Assembly (NCBI GenBank): GCA_023375785.1
Contig: SZWC01006868.1
Location: forward strand, 57,135-109,426
Direction: 5' to 3'
Length of the DNA: 52,292 nt
Source of the DNA: Penium margaritaceum
Lineage: Eukaryota; Streptophyta; Zygnematophyceae; Desmidiales; Peniaceae
This document shows positions 21,821 through 32,238 of the stretch, one piece after another (the stretch's first letter is position 1; each line of letters begins with the position of its first letter). Under the pieces are notes generated by a model, which saw only the letters and a program-made list of their open reading frames with translations, ran no database searches and was not told the origin of the DNA. The translations under genes and the position numbers were made by a program.

Positions 21821-22588
21821 ATGCAACCAGTCTCTGCTCCCACTCAATCACAAATTGCTTCCCCATCTCCAGCATTACTCTTGAACCTGGACAACGCCTT
21901 CACATGGTCTGGTCGTCTCCTCCCGGAACGACATACCCTCTCCAACACACAGAAGCCACACCTCCTCTCACCTCATCCTTCGGTGGCTTCCTATTCTCCC
22001 AGTCTCTGTCAAACTTGCCTCCATCCCTTCAACCAAATCTACATGGTGGGTACACATCCAACCTCTTGGTGGGAACAACGGCAAATCTCTCCTGAAACAT
22101 TCGCCATTGCCAGACGGAATCCAATTCTTCACTTCAACGCTACCGGAATCCACAACTACCACATCCGGCACACTACTCTACAAAGAACTATAGAGATGCG
22201 CCATATCAATCTCTGGACCATCTTCTCTCAGCGAAGAGGCTACCTCTACTCTGACCACTATAACTTCAACGACAATCAAGAAGTTACCCAATACTGGCAA
22301 CATTACTTCTATGCTGAGTATCAGGCACTTCTCATTCCTTGGCTCACCACTGAAGAGCCCTTCCAATCATCTCTTAGACACTGTGATGTTCAGGTATCTG
22401 ACATCTACGCTGTAACCCTTGAACTGAGAGACGTCAGTGGAACAAGAGGAGCACGTCGATGGCTCAGTCGTCCACAACGCGTCAGGGTCAGAGATCCCCC
22501 GGCACCACTGAGGATTTCCCACCCTGAGTATCTTCCTAGTCCTCATTCCCCACCATCAATGACCACACTCTCAACAGAAGAGGACTGA
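21821..22588 (+). CDS. Unrecognised ORF in element 2
   Basis: A 255-codon open frame starts at the ATG at 21821 and stops 52 bp before the polypurine tract. The frame is open upstream to 21476, but that part overlaps tandem repeats. The product begins MQPVSAPTQSQ and has a mixed, non-repetitive composition rich in aromatic residues in its middle (NFNDNQ, YWQHYFYAEYQALLIPWL near residues 150-170). It has an Arg-rich segment near 210-225 (RGARRWLSRPQRVRVRD) and an acidic end. I see no gag, protease, RT, integrase or envelope motif and no clear signal peptide. It could be a diverged gag-like protein, a captured host exon or a chance frame; its position resembles extra ORFs that some LTR elements carry after pol. 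Confidence 0.35.
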   Translation: MQPVSAPTQSQIASPSPALLLNLDNAFTWSGRLLPERHTLSNTQKPHLLSPHPSVASYSPSLCQTCLHPFNQIYMVGTHPTSWWEQRQISPETFAIARRNPILHFNATGIHNYHIRHTTLQRTIEMRHINLWTIFSQRRGYLYSDHYNFNDNQEVTQYWQHYFYAEYQALLIPWLTTEEPFQSSLRHCDVQVSDIYAVTLELRDVSGTRGARRWLSRPQRVRVRDPPAPLRISHPEYLPSPHSPPSMTTLSTEED

Positions 22589-22642
22589 AAGTACTAATGG
22601 ATCAGCTTATCTGAACTGCTTGAATGACCATTGTGAGTTTCA

Positions 22643-22649
22643 AGGGGGG
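22643..22649 (+). other. Element 2 polypurine tract
   Basis: AAGGGGGG (22642-22649) ends right at the 3' LTR start TGTTAGAAATTGG, as expected for plus-strand priming. Confidence 0.75.
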
Positions 22650-23267
22650 TGTTAGAAATTGGCATCAAAGAAACTCACTCTGGTCACTCTGCCAGGAAAA
22701 GAGTAGCCTTTCTCAATAACGGTTCAGGCTCACGTCCGAACCACCTCGGTCACCAACGGTAGGATTTCAGGACCGTTGAACCAACAGAGACCGAGTCATC
22801 CCATAATAAAGTGACACCTGTCACCCACGACCGGCTAGTGGAAAGAGGCCGTTGTACATGCCTTTGTTCTGTTCTGTCCATATATACCGAGGAGGTTCAT
22901 TCCCTCGAGGTGACTAGAACAGTTCTGCTCATCCTGTTCCCCTTTGGTTCTGCGGCTTCACCGCCGTGTCTTCGCTCAGCTCGCTCCTTGCATTTCCTGT
23001 CTTGTCAGTCCCTCTCAACTCTTTGCTCCGTCACTCTCACTCCTTCGCCCAGCTCTCTTACTCCGCCAACCGTCACTCATATCACCAGCACTCACTCGCA
23101 CATCAACCTGTCTACCTCGGCTACCTTGCGTCTCAGCCTCTGTCAACTTCCGCGACTAAGTCCTCAGACCGCTCTCGCCTACGTCACTCTGCTGACGTAC
23201 GCTTGTATGTCATGACGCTTCTGCCTGCTTCTGCTGCCGCTGTTCTCGTGTCTGCATTCTTCTGACA
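22650..23267 (+). repeat. Element 2, 3' LTR
   Basis: A 618-bp copy of 19564-20182, starting TGTTAGAAATTGG and ending TTCTTCTGACA. AATAAA lies at 22805-22810 and TATATA at 22881-22886. The minisatellite resumes immediately afterwards. Confidence 0.88.
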
Positions 23268-23690
23268 GCAACCACTTCCAACCACTCGTAACCACTTGGA
23301 ACCACTCGCAACCACTCGCAACTCCTCGCAACAATTCGCAACCACATGCAACCATTCGCAACAACTTGTAACCACTCGCAACAACTCGCAACCACTTGCA
23401 CTACTCACAACCACTCGTAACCACTTGCAACCACTTGCAACCACTTGCAACTACATGCAACCAAGCGCAACCACTAGCAACCACTTGGAACCACTCACAA
23501 CTTCTCGTAACCACTCACAACGACTCGCAACCACTCGCAACCACTCGCAACCACTCGCAACCACTCGCAACCACTCGTAAGCACTTGCAACCACTCGCAA
23601 CCACTCGCAACCACTCGCAACCACTCAGAACTACTCGCAACCACTCGCAACCACTCACAACCACTTGCAACCGCTCAAAACCACTTGCAA
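23268..23690 (+). repeat. 10-bp minisatellite, + orientation, last stretch
   Basis: CAACCACTCG-type decamers, still in the same orientation as from base 1. They end near CAACTCTTGGAAATGTGG. Past the following insert, all further decamers are in the opposite orientation. Confidence 0.92.
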
Positions 23691-24081
23691 CTCTTGGAAA
23701 TGTGGTTCCAACGTGGCCTGGCCACGTCCTGAGGTTCACAACTCTTTTGGGCAGCAGTCTTAGATGAAGTGTGTGCTTTCTGGTTGCCACACACTAGTGA
23801 GCAAAAATCTGACAGAATTCAGCAACACCCAACGTTCGAAGGGCCGGGGATCAGATTTGAGTGGATTACTGGACACGCACCATCTGAGCAAAGTTATAGT
23901 GCTAGTCACATGCTTTCCAACGCACCAAATTGCATGCAATTGGGACCACCGTAACGCCCAATACGCGATTCGGAGTGCATCATTCAGCCTCTGTCCCTGA
24001 CAGAGCAGTAGCGTGAGTGACGGGCGCCCGAAGCGCCCTGGACCCCAATGAAGCATCAGACCGCCATTCCGAAGCACACAT
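23691..24081. other. Unassigned unique sequence
   Basis: About 390 bp without decamers and without a convincing gene. It has a near-palindrome ACGTGGCC-T-GGCCACGT at 23711-23727. Short open frames on both strands show no family motif. It may be decayed interior of the copia element whose 3' end follows, or a separate insertion. Confidence 0.5.
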
Positions 24082-24318
24082 GGCACCATTGACATGTCAA
24101 AGAACCCCGTCCTGTCCAGGCGCACAAAGCACATCGAGATCCGCTACCACTACGCTCGAGACTTGGTCTACAAGCGGACAGTGGAGCTCGAGTATGTCGA
24201 CACCAAGCTGAACCGGACTGACATGCTTACAAAGCCACTGGACAATGATCACCACCAGGCGGGCAGGCAAGGTGTCGCATGGTCAACGCAAGTGATGACA
24301 AATGATGATGGTCACTGA
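24082..24318 (+). pseudogene. copia RNase H C-terminal fragment, element 4
   Basis: The frame reads GTIDMSKNPVLSRRTKHIEI, then RYHYARDLV, VELEYVDTKLN and DMLTKPLD, and stops at 24316-24318. This is the last block of copia pol, where RTKHI..RYH, the YV.T block and TKPL are hallmarks. Element 1 has the matching SRRTKHINIRYHYSPDLV. Everything N-terminal of this block, including the RNase H active-site acidic residues and RT, is missing, so it is a 5'-truncated relic. The stop followed closely by a polypurine tract and LTR is the normal layout for the end of pol. Confidence 0.88.
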
Positions 24319-24328
24319 CGCAAGGTGC

Positions 24329-24338
24329 AAGGGAGAGA
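24329..24338 (+). other. Element 4 polypurine tract
   Basis: AAGGGAGAGA, two bases before the LTR start TGTTGAATG. The surrounding GGTGCAAGGGAGAG equals that of element 1. Confidence 0.65.
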
Positions 24339-24484
24339 TTTGTTGAATGTTTTTGCCCCTTGTTCAGTGTTGTATGACGGATCAGGAATGCTCTGCCCCT
24401 TGTGGAGGTATGACCCCTATATCCCTTGTAGTGTGACTCAACTATGCTTTGTCTCTTGTGAGATATGATACGCGAGTACACCAT

Positions 24485-24556
24485 GTGGGTGAGTGGTTAC
24501 ATTGGCCATTTTGTTGATTTGGCCGAGTGAGAGGTCACGAGGTCGATCCTGGCTAC
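24485..24556 (+). other. tRNA-like segment in element 4 LTR
   Basis: The outer ends CATGTGG and CTACATG can pair with one G-T, like an acceptor stem. A GAGTGGTTA A-box-like start and GAGGTCGATCC, one base short of a B box, lie between them. The fit is weaker than in element 1 and no T-run follows closely. It is a possible tRNA-derived insertion. Confidence 0.3.
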
Positions 24557-24974
24557 ATGCATATCTTGTCTGCTGTGGAAGCTTCCAAGAAAGAAAGTCC
24601 ATAGCTTCTTGGACGCTACATGGTTGGTCTGTCACCTTGACACTAGGATGCTTATGTGTCAAGCCCATAGTGGAAGTCTATTGGTGACGTGGCTGGTTTA
24701 GGCCACTTCCCAGGAATGTACTTTTGAGTTATAGGACTGGACAGAGAGCCGTAAAAGGACTTGTCTTGCATGCTGATCAATCAACCCTTGCTTGATGCTC
24801 TCTTGCGTATTGATGACTTGAGCTCTTCTTGAGATGCAATCCTAAGGCGTTAGTACTCTTGAAGGTAAAGTGTATGCCTGATTAAGTTTGGGGTGCATGA
24901 CACATGTCAACAAAGGAATAAGGCCTAACAACCTTTGTGAGCTTTTCCGTTTTGCGGCTTCTTTGCCAGAGGTG

Positions 24975-24992
24975 GTTAGCTCAGTAGCTAAC
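24975..24992 (+). other. Inverted repeat at LTR end
   Basis: GTTAGCT, loop CAGT, AGCTAAC: perfect 7-bp arms ending one base before the inferred LTR end. Confidence 0.6.
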
Positions 24993-24993
24993 A

Positions 24994-27900
24994 GAAAGTG
25001 GTTGCGAGTGGCTATGAGTGGTTGCAAGTGGTTGCGAGTGGTTGCGAGTGGTTGCGAGTGGTTACGAGAAGTTGCAAGTGGTCGCGAGTGGTTACAGGTG
25101 GTCGTGAGTGGTTGTGAGCGGTTGCGAGCAGTTGCGAGTGCCTGCACGTGGTTGTGAGTGGTTGTGAGTGGTTGCGAGTGGTTGTGAGTGGTTGCAAGTG
25201 GTTGCAAGTGGTTGTGAGGGGTTGCAAGTGGTTGCGAGTGGCTGTGAGTGGTTGTGAGAGGTTACGAGTTGTTGCGAGTGGTTGCAAGTGGTTGCGAGTG
25301 GTTGCAAGTGGTTGCCAGTGGTTGCAAGTGGTTGCGAGTGGTTGTGAGTTGTTGCAACTGGTTGTGAATGGTTGCAAGTGATTGCGAGTGATTGTGAGTG
25401 GTTATGAGTGGCTGCGAGTGGTTGCAATTGGTTGCAAATGGTTGTGAGTGGTGGCGAGTGGTTGCAACTGTTGCAAGTGATTACGAGTGGTTGTGAGTGA
25501 TTGCGAGTGGTTGCGAGTGGTTGTGAGTGGTTACGTGTCGTTGCGAGAACTTACGAGTGGTTACGAGAAGCTGCAAGTGGTTGCAAATGGTTGCAGTTGG
25601 TTGTGAGTAGTTGTGAGTGGTTGCAAGTAGTTGCGAGTGCTTGCAAGTGGTTGTGAGTGGACTTGAGTAGTTGCGAGTAGTGGCGAGTGGTTGCAAGTGG
25701 TTGCAAGTGGTTGTGAGTGGTTGCGAGTAGTTGCAAGTGGTTGCGAGTTGTTGCAAGTGGTTGCGAGTTGTTGCAAGTGGTTACAAGAGGTTGCGAATGG
25801 TTGCGCGTGATTGCGAGTGGTTGCGGGTGCTTGCAAGTGGTTGTGAGTGAGCAAGTGGTTGTGAGTCGTTGTGAGTGGTTGCGAGTGGTTGCAAGTGGTT
25901 GCAAGTGGTTGCGAGTAGTTACGAGTGGTTGCTAGTGGGTGTGAGTGGTTGCGAGTGGTTGCGAGTGGTTGCAAATGGTTGCGAGTGGTTGCGAGTGGTT
26001 GCAAATGGTTGCGAGTGGTTGCGAGTGGTTGCAAGTGGTTCCGAGTGGCTGCTACAGGTTGCGAGTGGTTATGAGTGGTTGCAAGTGGTTGCAAGTTGTT
26101 CTGAGTGCTTGCGAGGGGTTGCAAGTGGGTGCAAGTAGATGCGAGTGGTTGCGAGTGGTTGCAAATGGTTGCGAGTGGTTGCGAGTGGTTGCGAGTGGTT
26201 GTGGGTGGTTGCAAGTGGTTGCGAGTGGTTGCAAGTGGTTGCGAGTGGTTGCGAGTGGTTGCGAGTGGTTGCGAGTGGTTGCGAGTGGGTACGAGAAGTT
26301 GCAAGTGGTTGCCAGTGGTTACAGGTGGTTGTGAGTGCTTGTGAGTGGTAGCAAGTGGTTGTGAGTGCTTGCAAGAGTTTGGGAGTTGTTGTGAATGATT
26401 ACAAGTGGTTGTGAGTGGTTGCAAGTGGTTGCAAGTGGTTGTGAGTGGTTGCGAGTGGTTGCGAGTGGCTTTGAGTAGTTGTGAGTGGTTGCGATTTGTT
26501 GCGATTGGTTGTGAGTGGTTGCGAGTGGCTGTGAGTGGTTGCGAGTGGTTGCGAGTAGTTGCGAGTGGTTGCGAGTGGTTGCCAGTGATTGCAAGTGGTT
26601 ATGAGTAGTTGCAAGTGGCTGCCAGTGGTTGCAAGTGATGGCAAGTGGTTGTGAATGGTTGCGAGTGGTCGCGAGTGGTTGCGAGTGGTTACGAGTGGTT
26701 GCTAGTGGTTGCGAGTGGTTGCAAATGGTTGCGAGTGGTTGCGAGTGGTTGCAAGTGGTTGTGAGTGGTAGCGAGTGGTTGCGAGCGGTTGGGAGCGGTT
26801 TTGAGCAATTGCAAGCGGTTGCGATTGGTTGCGAGGGGTTACGAGTGGTAGCCTGTGGTTGCAAGTGGTTGCAAGTGGTTCCGAGTGGTTGCGAGTAGTT
26901 GCGAGTGGTTGCGAGTGGTTGCAAGTGGTTGCAAGTGGTTGGGAGTGGCTCCGAGTGGTTGCGAGTGGTTACGAGTAGTTGTGAGTGGTTGTGAGTGGTT
27001 GTGAGTGGTTGCTAGTGGTTGCAGAGTAATTTAAAGTGGTTGTGAGTGGTTGCGAGTGGTTGCAAGTGGTTGCGAGTGGCTGGAAGTGGTTGCGAGTGAC
27101 TCTAAGTGGTTGCAAGTGGTTGCGAGTGTTTGTGAGTGTTTGCAAGTGAATACGAGTGGTTCCGAGTGGTTGCGAGTGGTTGCGGGCGGTTACAAGTTAT
27201 TGTGAGTGGTTGCGAGTGGTCGCGCGTTGTTGCGAGTGGTTACGAGTGGCTGCAAGTGGCTGTGAGTGGTCTCGAGTGGCTGCGAGTGGTTGCCTGTGCT
27301 TGCGAGTGATTGCATGTTTTGGCCAGTCGTTGCGCGCAGTTGCGAGTGGTTTGAGTGGTTGCGAGTGATTACGAGTTGTTGAAAGTGATTTTGAGTGGTT
27401 GCAAGTGGTTGCAAGTGGTTGCGAGTGGTTGCAAGTGGTTGCAAGTGGTTGCGAGTGGTTACGAGTGGTTGCGAGTGGTTGTAACTGGTAGCAAGTGGTT
27501 GCGAGTGGTTGCAAGTTGTTGTGAGTAGCTGCAAGTGGTTGCGAGTGGCTGCGAGTGGTTGCGAGTGGTTGCGAGTGGTTGCAAGTGGTTGCGAGTGGTT
27601 GCGAGTGGTTGTGAGCGGTTGCAAGTGGTTCAAGTGGTTGCACATGGTTGTAAGTGGTTGCGAGTGGTTGCGAGTGGTTGCAAGAGGATGCGAGTGGTTG
27701 CGAGTGGTTGCGAGTAGTTGCGAGTGGTTGCGAGTGGTTGCAAGAGGATGCGAGTGGTTGCGAGTGGTTGCGAGTAGTTGCGAGTGGTTGCGAGTGGTTG
27801 CAAGAGGATGCGAGTGGTTGCGAGTGGTTGCGAGTAGTTGCGAGTGGTTGCGAGTGGTTGCGAGTGGTTGTGAGCGGTTGCAAGTGGTTCAAGTGGTTGC

Positions 27901-28993
27901 ACATGGTTGTAAGTGGTTGCGAGTGGTTGCGAGTGGTTGCGAGTGGTTGCAAGTTGTCGCAAGTGGTTGCAAGTGGTTGCAAATGGTTGTGAGTGGTTAC
28001 AAATGGTTGTTTGTGGTTGCAAGTGGTTGGGAGTGGTTGTGAGTGGTATCCAGTGGTTGCGAGTGCTTACAAGTGGTGTTGAGTTTTTGTGACTGGTTGC
28101 GAGTGGTTACAAGTGGTTGCGAGTGGTTGCTAGTGGTTGCGAGTGGTTGCAAGTGGTTGCGAATGGTTGTGAGTGGTTGCGAGTGGTTGCAAGTGGTTGC
28201 AAGTGGTTGCGAGTGGTTACGAGTGGTTGCGAGTGGTTGCGTGTAGTTGCGAGTGGTTGCGAGTGGTTGCAACTGTTTGTGAGTGGTTGTAAGTGATTAT
28301 GACTTGTTGCAAGTGGTTTTGGATGGTTGCAAGTGGTTGCAAGTGGTTGCAAGTGGTTGCGAGTGGTTGCAACTGGTTGCTAGTGGTTGTGAGTGGTTGC
28401 GATTGGTTGCAAGAAGTTGCGAGTGGTTGCGAGTGGTTGCAAGTGGTTACGAGTGGTTGCAAGTGGTTACGAGTGGTTGTGAGTGGTTGCGAGTGGTTGC
28501 GAGTGGTTGCGAGTGGTTGCGAGTGGTTGCGAGTGGTTGCGAGTGGTTGTGAGTGGTTGCGAGTGGTTGCAAGTGGTTGCGAGTGGTTGCGAGTGGTTGC
28601 GAGTGGTTGCGAGTGGTTGCGAGTGGTTACGAGTGGTTGCGAGTGGTTGCGAGTGGTTGTGAGTGGTTGCGAGTGGTTGCGAGTGGTTGCAAGTGGTTGC
28701 GAGTGGTTGCAAGAGGATGCGAGTGGTTGCGAGTGGTTGCAAGTGGTTGCGAGTGGTTACGTGTGGTTGTTTGTGGTTGCAAGTGGTTGGGAGTGGTTGT
28801 GAGTGGTTTCGAGTGGTTCGGAGTGCTTGCAAGTGGTATTGAGCGTTTCTGAGTGGTTGTGCGTGGTTGCAAGTGGCCGCGAGTAGTTGCAAGTGGTTAC
28901 GAGTGGTTGCAAGTTGTTGCGAGTGGTCGCCAGTGGATGCGAGTGGTTGCGAGTGGTTGCGATTGGTTGCGAGTGGTTGTGAATGGTTGCAAG
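24994..28993 (-). repeat. 10-bp minisatellite, inverted orientation
   Basis: The + strand now reads GAGTGGTTGC, so the CAACCACTCG unit is on the minus strand. Variation is mostly irregular. A 30-bp pattern appears near 25970-26030 and a 60-bp block at 27661-27840. No gene is supported; long frames on both strands follow from the repeat. Confidence 0.95.
27661..27840 (-). repeat. Higher-order block, 3 x 60 bp
   Basis: Three identical 60-bp units of six decamers, each holding one CAAGAGGATG and one CGAGTAGTTG. Confidence 0.93.
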
Positions 28994-30174
28994 TGTTGAA
29001 AAAGGGATTCAATACCCACAAGACACAGAATATACCCAGACCGGCATAAATATTACTTGGGTACCCAGTCAAGCCTCCACCAGCCCGGCCGAGAGAAAAT
29101 ACACAAGGGTGCGGATCATGTTCGCGGAGCAGCAATACAAAAGGCTCAAGGAACGGCGACTCCGCAACGGCCTGACCGCCAAGAGACGTCGGCCACTGGC
29201 TATTAGCAGTAAAGGCCGTCCAAGTGTCCTGCCATCAAGTTGGCGGCCCGTTCATCACTTAAAGACAAACGGTGGTCCCGCCCGACCGACCACGACCACC
29301 TTCGGTCCGCAAGCCGCTCCATCCTACCGTGCATGGCTACACTCGGCAGACGCAACAGCTGCAATCCGCCACCTCTGACTGCACGTCTCGTACTTGCCTC
29401 TGTAGTACAGGCCGTAGAGCTAGTATTAGAGTATACATATACATGGTATGCCCTGTCCTGGTCTTTCTTGCCTTCTTTCCAATCAGTCCTTCAGTTCTTT
29501 ATCTTCTCGCCTGCTTCACTGGCTGCGGCATCCTGCCTTTTCCTTCTTGTGCTTCGCTCACCTTTACGGCTGCGGCCTTGATCCTTCCCTTACTTGCCCG
29601 CCATCACGGCTCCGGCTTCGTCTCTCATTCAGCATGCATTGTACTCAGCTGTGACTTCTTCTTTTGCACCTGTGCCTATCGGTACTACGTCCACACATCT
29701 GCAACGCTTCACTTCTATGAGTCAGTCCGCACCTCAGTGCTGCGGCCCCTCGACCCGCGCCTCGGTGCTGCGGTACCGTCCTACTTCATCCACGTTTTGC
29801 ACCCGTGCCCATGGCACTGCGCCCACTCTTCAGCAAGTATCAATCATCGCTTCTCAGCGCCAGACTATAACGGACTGGGCCCACGCCACAGATCGCTTGC
29901 GCTCGCAGCGCGCGTCCATGTCAGACTGCGTCCACGTCACTCGTCGCTCACGCTCATCGTGACCACAATCCTGCTTCATCCTTTATCCTGCATGTTCTTT
30001 CCTAACCAGCTCTTGTCCAAGGATGTAGACTCCCCAACCAAGTTACATCTTCCACTATCCTCGTGATGCCATCTGCCCGTTAGCTCCCTGCATCTTCTCC
30101 AAAGCTTCCATTTGGCCTGCTTCTATCAAACCAAGCTTCCTTTCACTATCACAGCATCCTACAATTTCATGACA
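28994..30174 (+). repeat. Element 3, 5' LTR
   Basis: Starts TGTTGAAAAAGGG directly after decamers and ends ATTTCATGACA before the primer-binding site, giving TGT...ACA ends. The first about 390 bp match 31849-32238; the rest has no second copy here. Confidence 0.8.
29431..29444 (+). promoter_or_regulatory. TATA-like sequence in element 3 LTR
   Basis: GTATACATATACAT lies mid-LTR. It is a weak TATA candidate, and the second LTR does not reach this point, so conservation cannot be checked. Confidence 0.3.
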
Positions 30175-30186
30175 TGGAATCAGAGC
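30175..30186 (+). other. Element 3 primer-binding site
   Basis: TGGAATCAGAGC differs by one base from TGGTATCAGAGC, the initiator-Met tRNA site of plant copia elements, and starts directly after the LTR. Confidence 0.75.
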
Positions 30187-30703
30187 CAAGCAAAAGTTCA
30201 TGGCTCCATTGTCAGCTGCATCGTTGCCATTGACGCCTGAAACGCCACGTCGAGCCGCGCAGCCCATCTCAGTCAACCACAACACCGTGATCCCCTCCCT
30301 TTCCCATCTGCTGATGCAAAGGGGCTGTGTATGGACACAGCCTCAACGTACCAGCATCCAGCATCCATTGTCATTCTAGCGCTAGCAGTAGACACCAGCA
30401 GAAGCATCACCTCCTGCCACAGCATCATCTATCAGCAGCATCATCGCCACAACATAGCAGTCTCAACAGCAACCGTACTCGCAGTTCCTTGACTCAATCT
30501 ACACGAGCAGCACAGGCAGCAATGTTATTCATACCACGACCTCAAGCATGGGCCTCCCTTAGGACAAGCAAGAAAGCCTCGGGTGCCTCCTCTTTGGAAT
30601 CATCATCCTCATCTGCTACATTCCACAGGTACACTACAGCCGCACCCTTGATCGCGTCTGTTGTGGGATCGGCTGCATTCTGATCACTCTCGGACATCTC
30701 CTT

Positions 30704-31848
30704 GTGCTCCCACCAAAACAGTCAACTACCGGGGATAGCCGACCATCTGCCTTATCCAGCCAAGCAGCTCCACAGCATCATTCTCCTGCACCATCCTCCC
30801 TCTCTCCTTCTTCGCCTATAGCCTCTACAACAGCTCCAGCCTCGTTATCAAACTCTCCGTCCAAACATGCAACTGACGCAACTACAGCTCCTCCATCACA
30901 GCAACCTCAGACCCTCTGCACCCGGTCTCCCAACACCAAGCAAAGCTTTCCTGCTTCATTGTCTCCACAACGTCAAGAACGAAAACCTCGTCATCTGAGG
31001 AAATTCAAACCTACATCATCCACAGGGATCACCTCACAGTCTTCTACACTCACAGACTCATCGGCTCTACCAATCTCACAATCAGCAAGCACAACAGCAC
31101 CACCTCCAACCGCGACAGACAGCTGCTCTCTCTTCTTCCGCAAAGAAATCAACACATTTATGGCTACTTACTATCCTCTAGGAGCAAGCACTGCCTCAGC
31201 CTCACAGAAAGCCAATGCAGCAAAAAGGGCTACTCAAGATGTAACAGATCCAATCAGTTCCCCCTCTCCATCGATCCCCACAGAGGACCTCACCTACGAC
31301 ATCACCTCCTCCGGAATTCCTGTAAACCATCAAGACAGGTCACCATCCGATGATGCTCCACTCAAGGAAGCTCCTGCGTCAGCTGTTTCAGCCTTCGTCG
31401 CCTCTCTCTCCGTACCTCCGTTCGACTACTTCCTGCTACCTCCCTCCCTCCGAGATCTTCAAGCACAGCAGCAGCCCAAAGGTCTTATTGGAGCATCATT
31501 CCTTGCTCTTCACATTGACTACCTTACACAACCGTCGGCTGACCCTGCAACCAACAGCATGATCTCTCCTCCTGGTCCTCAGTCAGCGGTCACCAACAGC
31601 CAGCCGTCCAAAGCAGCATACAAAAACAACTCATCTGCTCTCAAGTTCTTTCTCCTCTCAACAAGCTATGGACAAAAGTCTTGTGGACAAACATTTCTCC
31701 TTCGGCAGAGCCGTTACTCGACTCCCCTGAACTTTCCAAGGTCCGAGCCAAGCATCACCCTTCTTCACCAGCACACTCAAGGAGCAACTGTACCTGCTGA
31801 ATGCCAACAACCTACAACCACTACAGTTCTTGTGGTATTGAGAGCGGG
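30704..31848 (+). CDS. Ser/Thr/Pro-rich open frame in element 3 interior
   Basis: A frame open for about 380 codons inside the element, continuing into the right LTR to 32092. It has no ATG until about residue 151 (FMATYYPLGAS), so the start is unknown. The first third is dominated by Ser, Thr, Pro and Gln; later parts have KANAAKRATQDVTD and FVASLSVPPFDYFLLPPSL. I recognise no gag, protease, RT or integrase motif. The strand is C/A-rich with few stop triplets, which favours chance open frames. It could be a decayed gag or a non-coding frame. Confidence 0.3.
31840..31848 (+). other. Element 3 polypurine tract
   Basis: GAGAGCGGG ends right at the right LTR start. One C interrupts the purines. 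Confidence 0.5.
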
Positions 31849-32238
31849 TGTTGAAAATTTGATTCAATACCCACAAGACACAGAATATACCCAGACCGGC
31901 AGAAATATTACTCAGGTACCTAGTGAAGCCTCCACCAGCCCGGCCGTGAGAAAATACACAAGGGTGCGGATCATGTCCGCGGAGCAGCAAATAAAACGGC
32001 TCGAAGAACGGCAACTCGGCAACACCCTGACCGCCAAGAGATGTCGGCCACCGGCTACGAGCAGTAACGGCTGTCCAAGCACCCCGCCATGAAGTTGGCG
32101 GCCCGGTCCTCACTTCATGACAAACAGTGGTCCCGTCCAACCGACCACGACCACCTTCGCTCCACAATCTGCTCCATCCTACCGTGCACGGCTACACTCG
32201 GCTGAAGTAGCAGCAGCAATCCGCTGCTTTCGACTGCA
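31849..32238 (+). repeat. Element 3, truncated 3' LTR
   Basis: Matches 28994 to about 29384 with substitutions, then similarity ends near CGACTGCA. The next bases are TGTTGAAATC, which could be the start of another LTR. Confidence 0.8.

Larger units (their letters stand above)
19564..23267 (+). mobile_element. Non-autonomous LTR retrotransposon, element 2
   Basis: A 3704-bp element with 619- and 618-bp terminal repeats that start TGT. The right copy ends ACA and the left ends ACG. Inside the left LTR is a TGGTATTAAAGC primer-binding site, and before the right LTR is AAGGGGGG. By eye the LTRs are roughly 88-89% identical, so it is older than element 1. The 2.47-kb interior has no recognisable gag, protease, integrase or RT. 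It holds duplicated blocks and one unrecognised open frame. Mobilisation would have needed enzymes from another element; the primer-binding site suggests a copia-type helper. Both flanks carry GCAACCACTTCCAAC. Confidence 0.88.
24082..24993 (+). mobile_element. 3' end of a Ty1/copia element, element 4
   Basis: A plus-strand remnant with the RNase H C-terminus, a polypurine tract (AAGGGAGAGA) and one LTR. The rest, including the other LTR, is absent from the window. On its left the decamer array is in + orientation and on its right in - orientation, so it lies at the array's orientation switch. Its protein and polypurine tract resemble those of element 1, but its LTR sequence does not. Confidence 0.8.
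24341..24993 (+). repeat. Element 4, 3' LTR (653 bp, right end inferred)
   Basis: Begins TGTTGAATG after the polypurine tract. The best right end is GCTAACA at 24993, giving TGTT/AACA inverted ends just before decamers start. No second copy is present to confirm this. Confidence 0.6.
28994..32238 (+). mobile_element. Non-autonomous LTR retrotransposon, element 3
   Basis: A plus-strand element with an 1181-bp left LTR (TGTTGAA ... TTTCATGACA), a TGGAATCAGAGCC primer-binding site, a 1.67-kb interior, a purine-rich GAGAGCGGG and a right LTR that matches the first about 390 bp of the left and then stops. By eye the shared part is about 85-90% identical, so the element is old. No retroviral-type enzyme motif is present inside. 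It is probably mobilised in trans by a copia-type partner because of the initiator-Met-like primer site. Confidence 0.82.
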
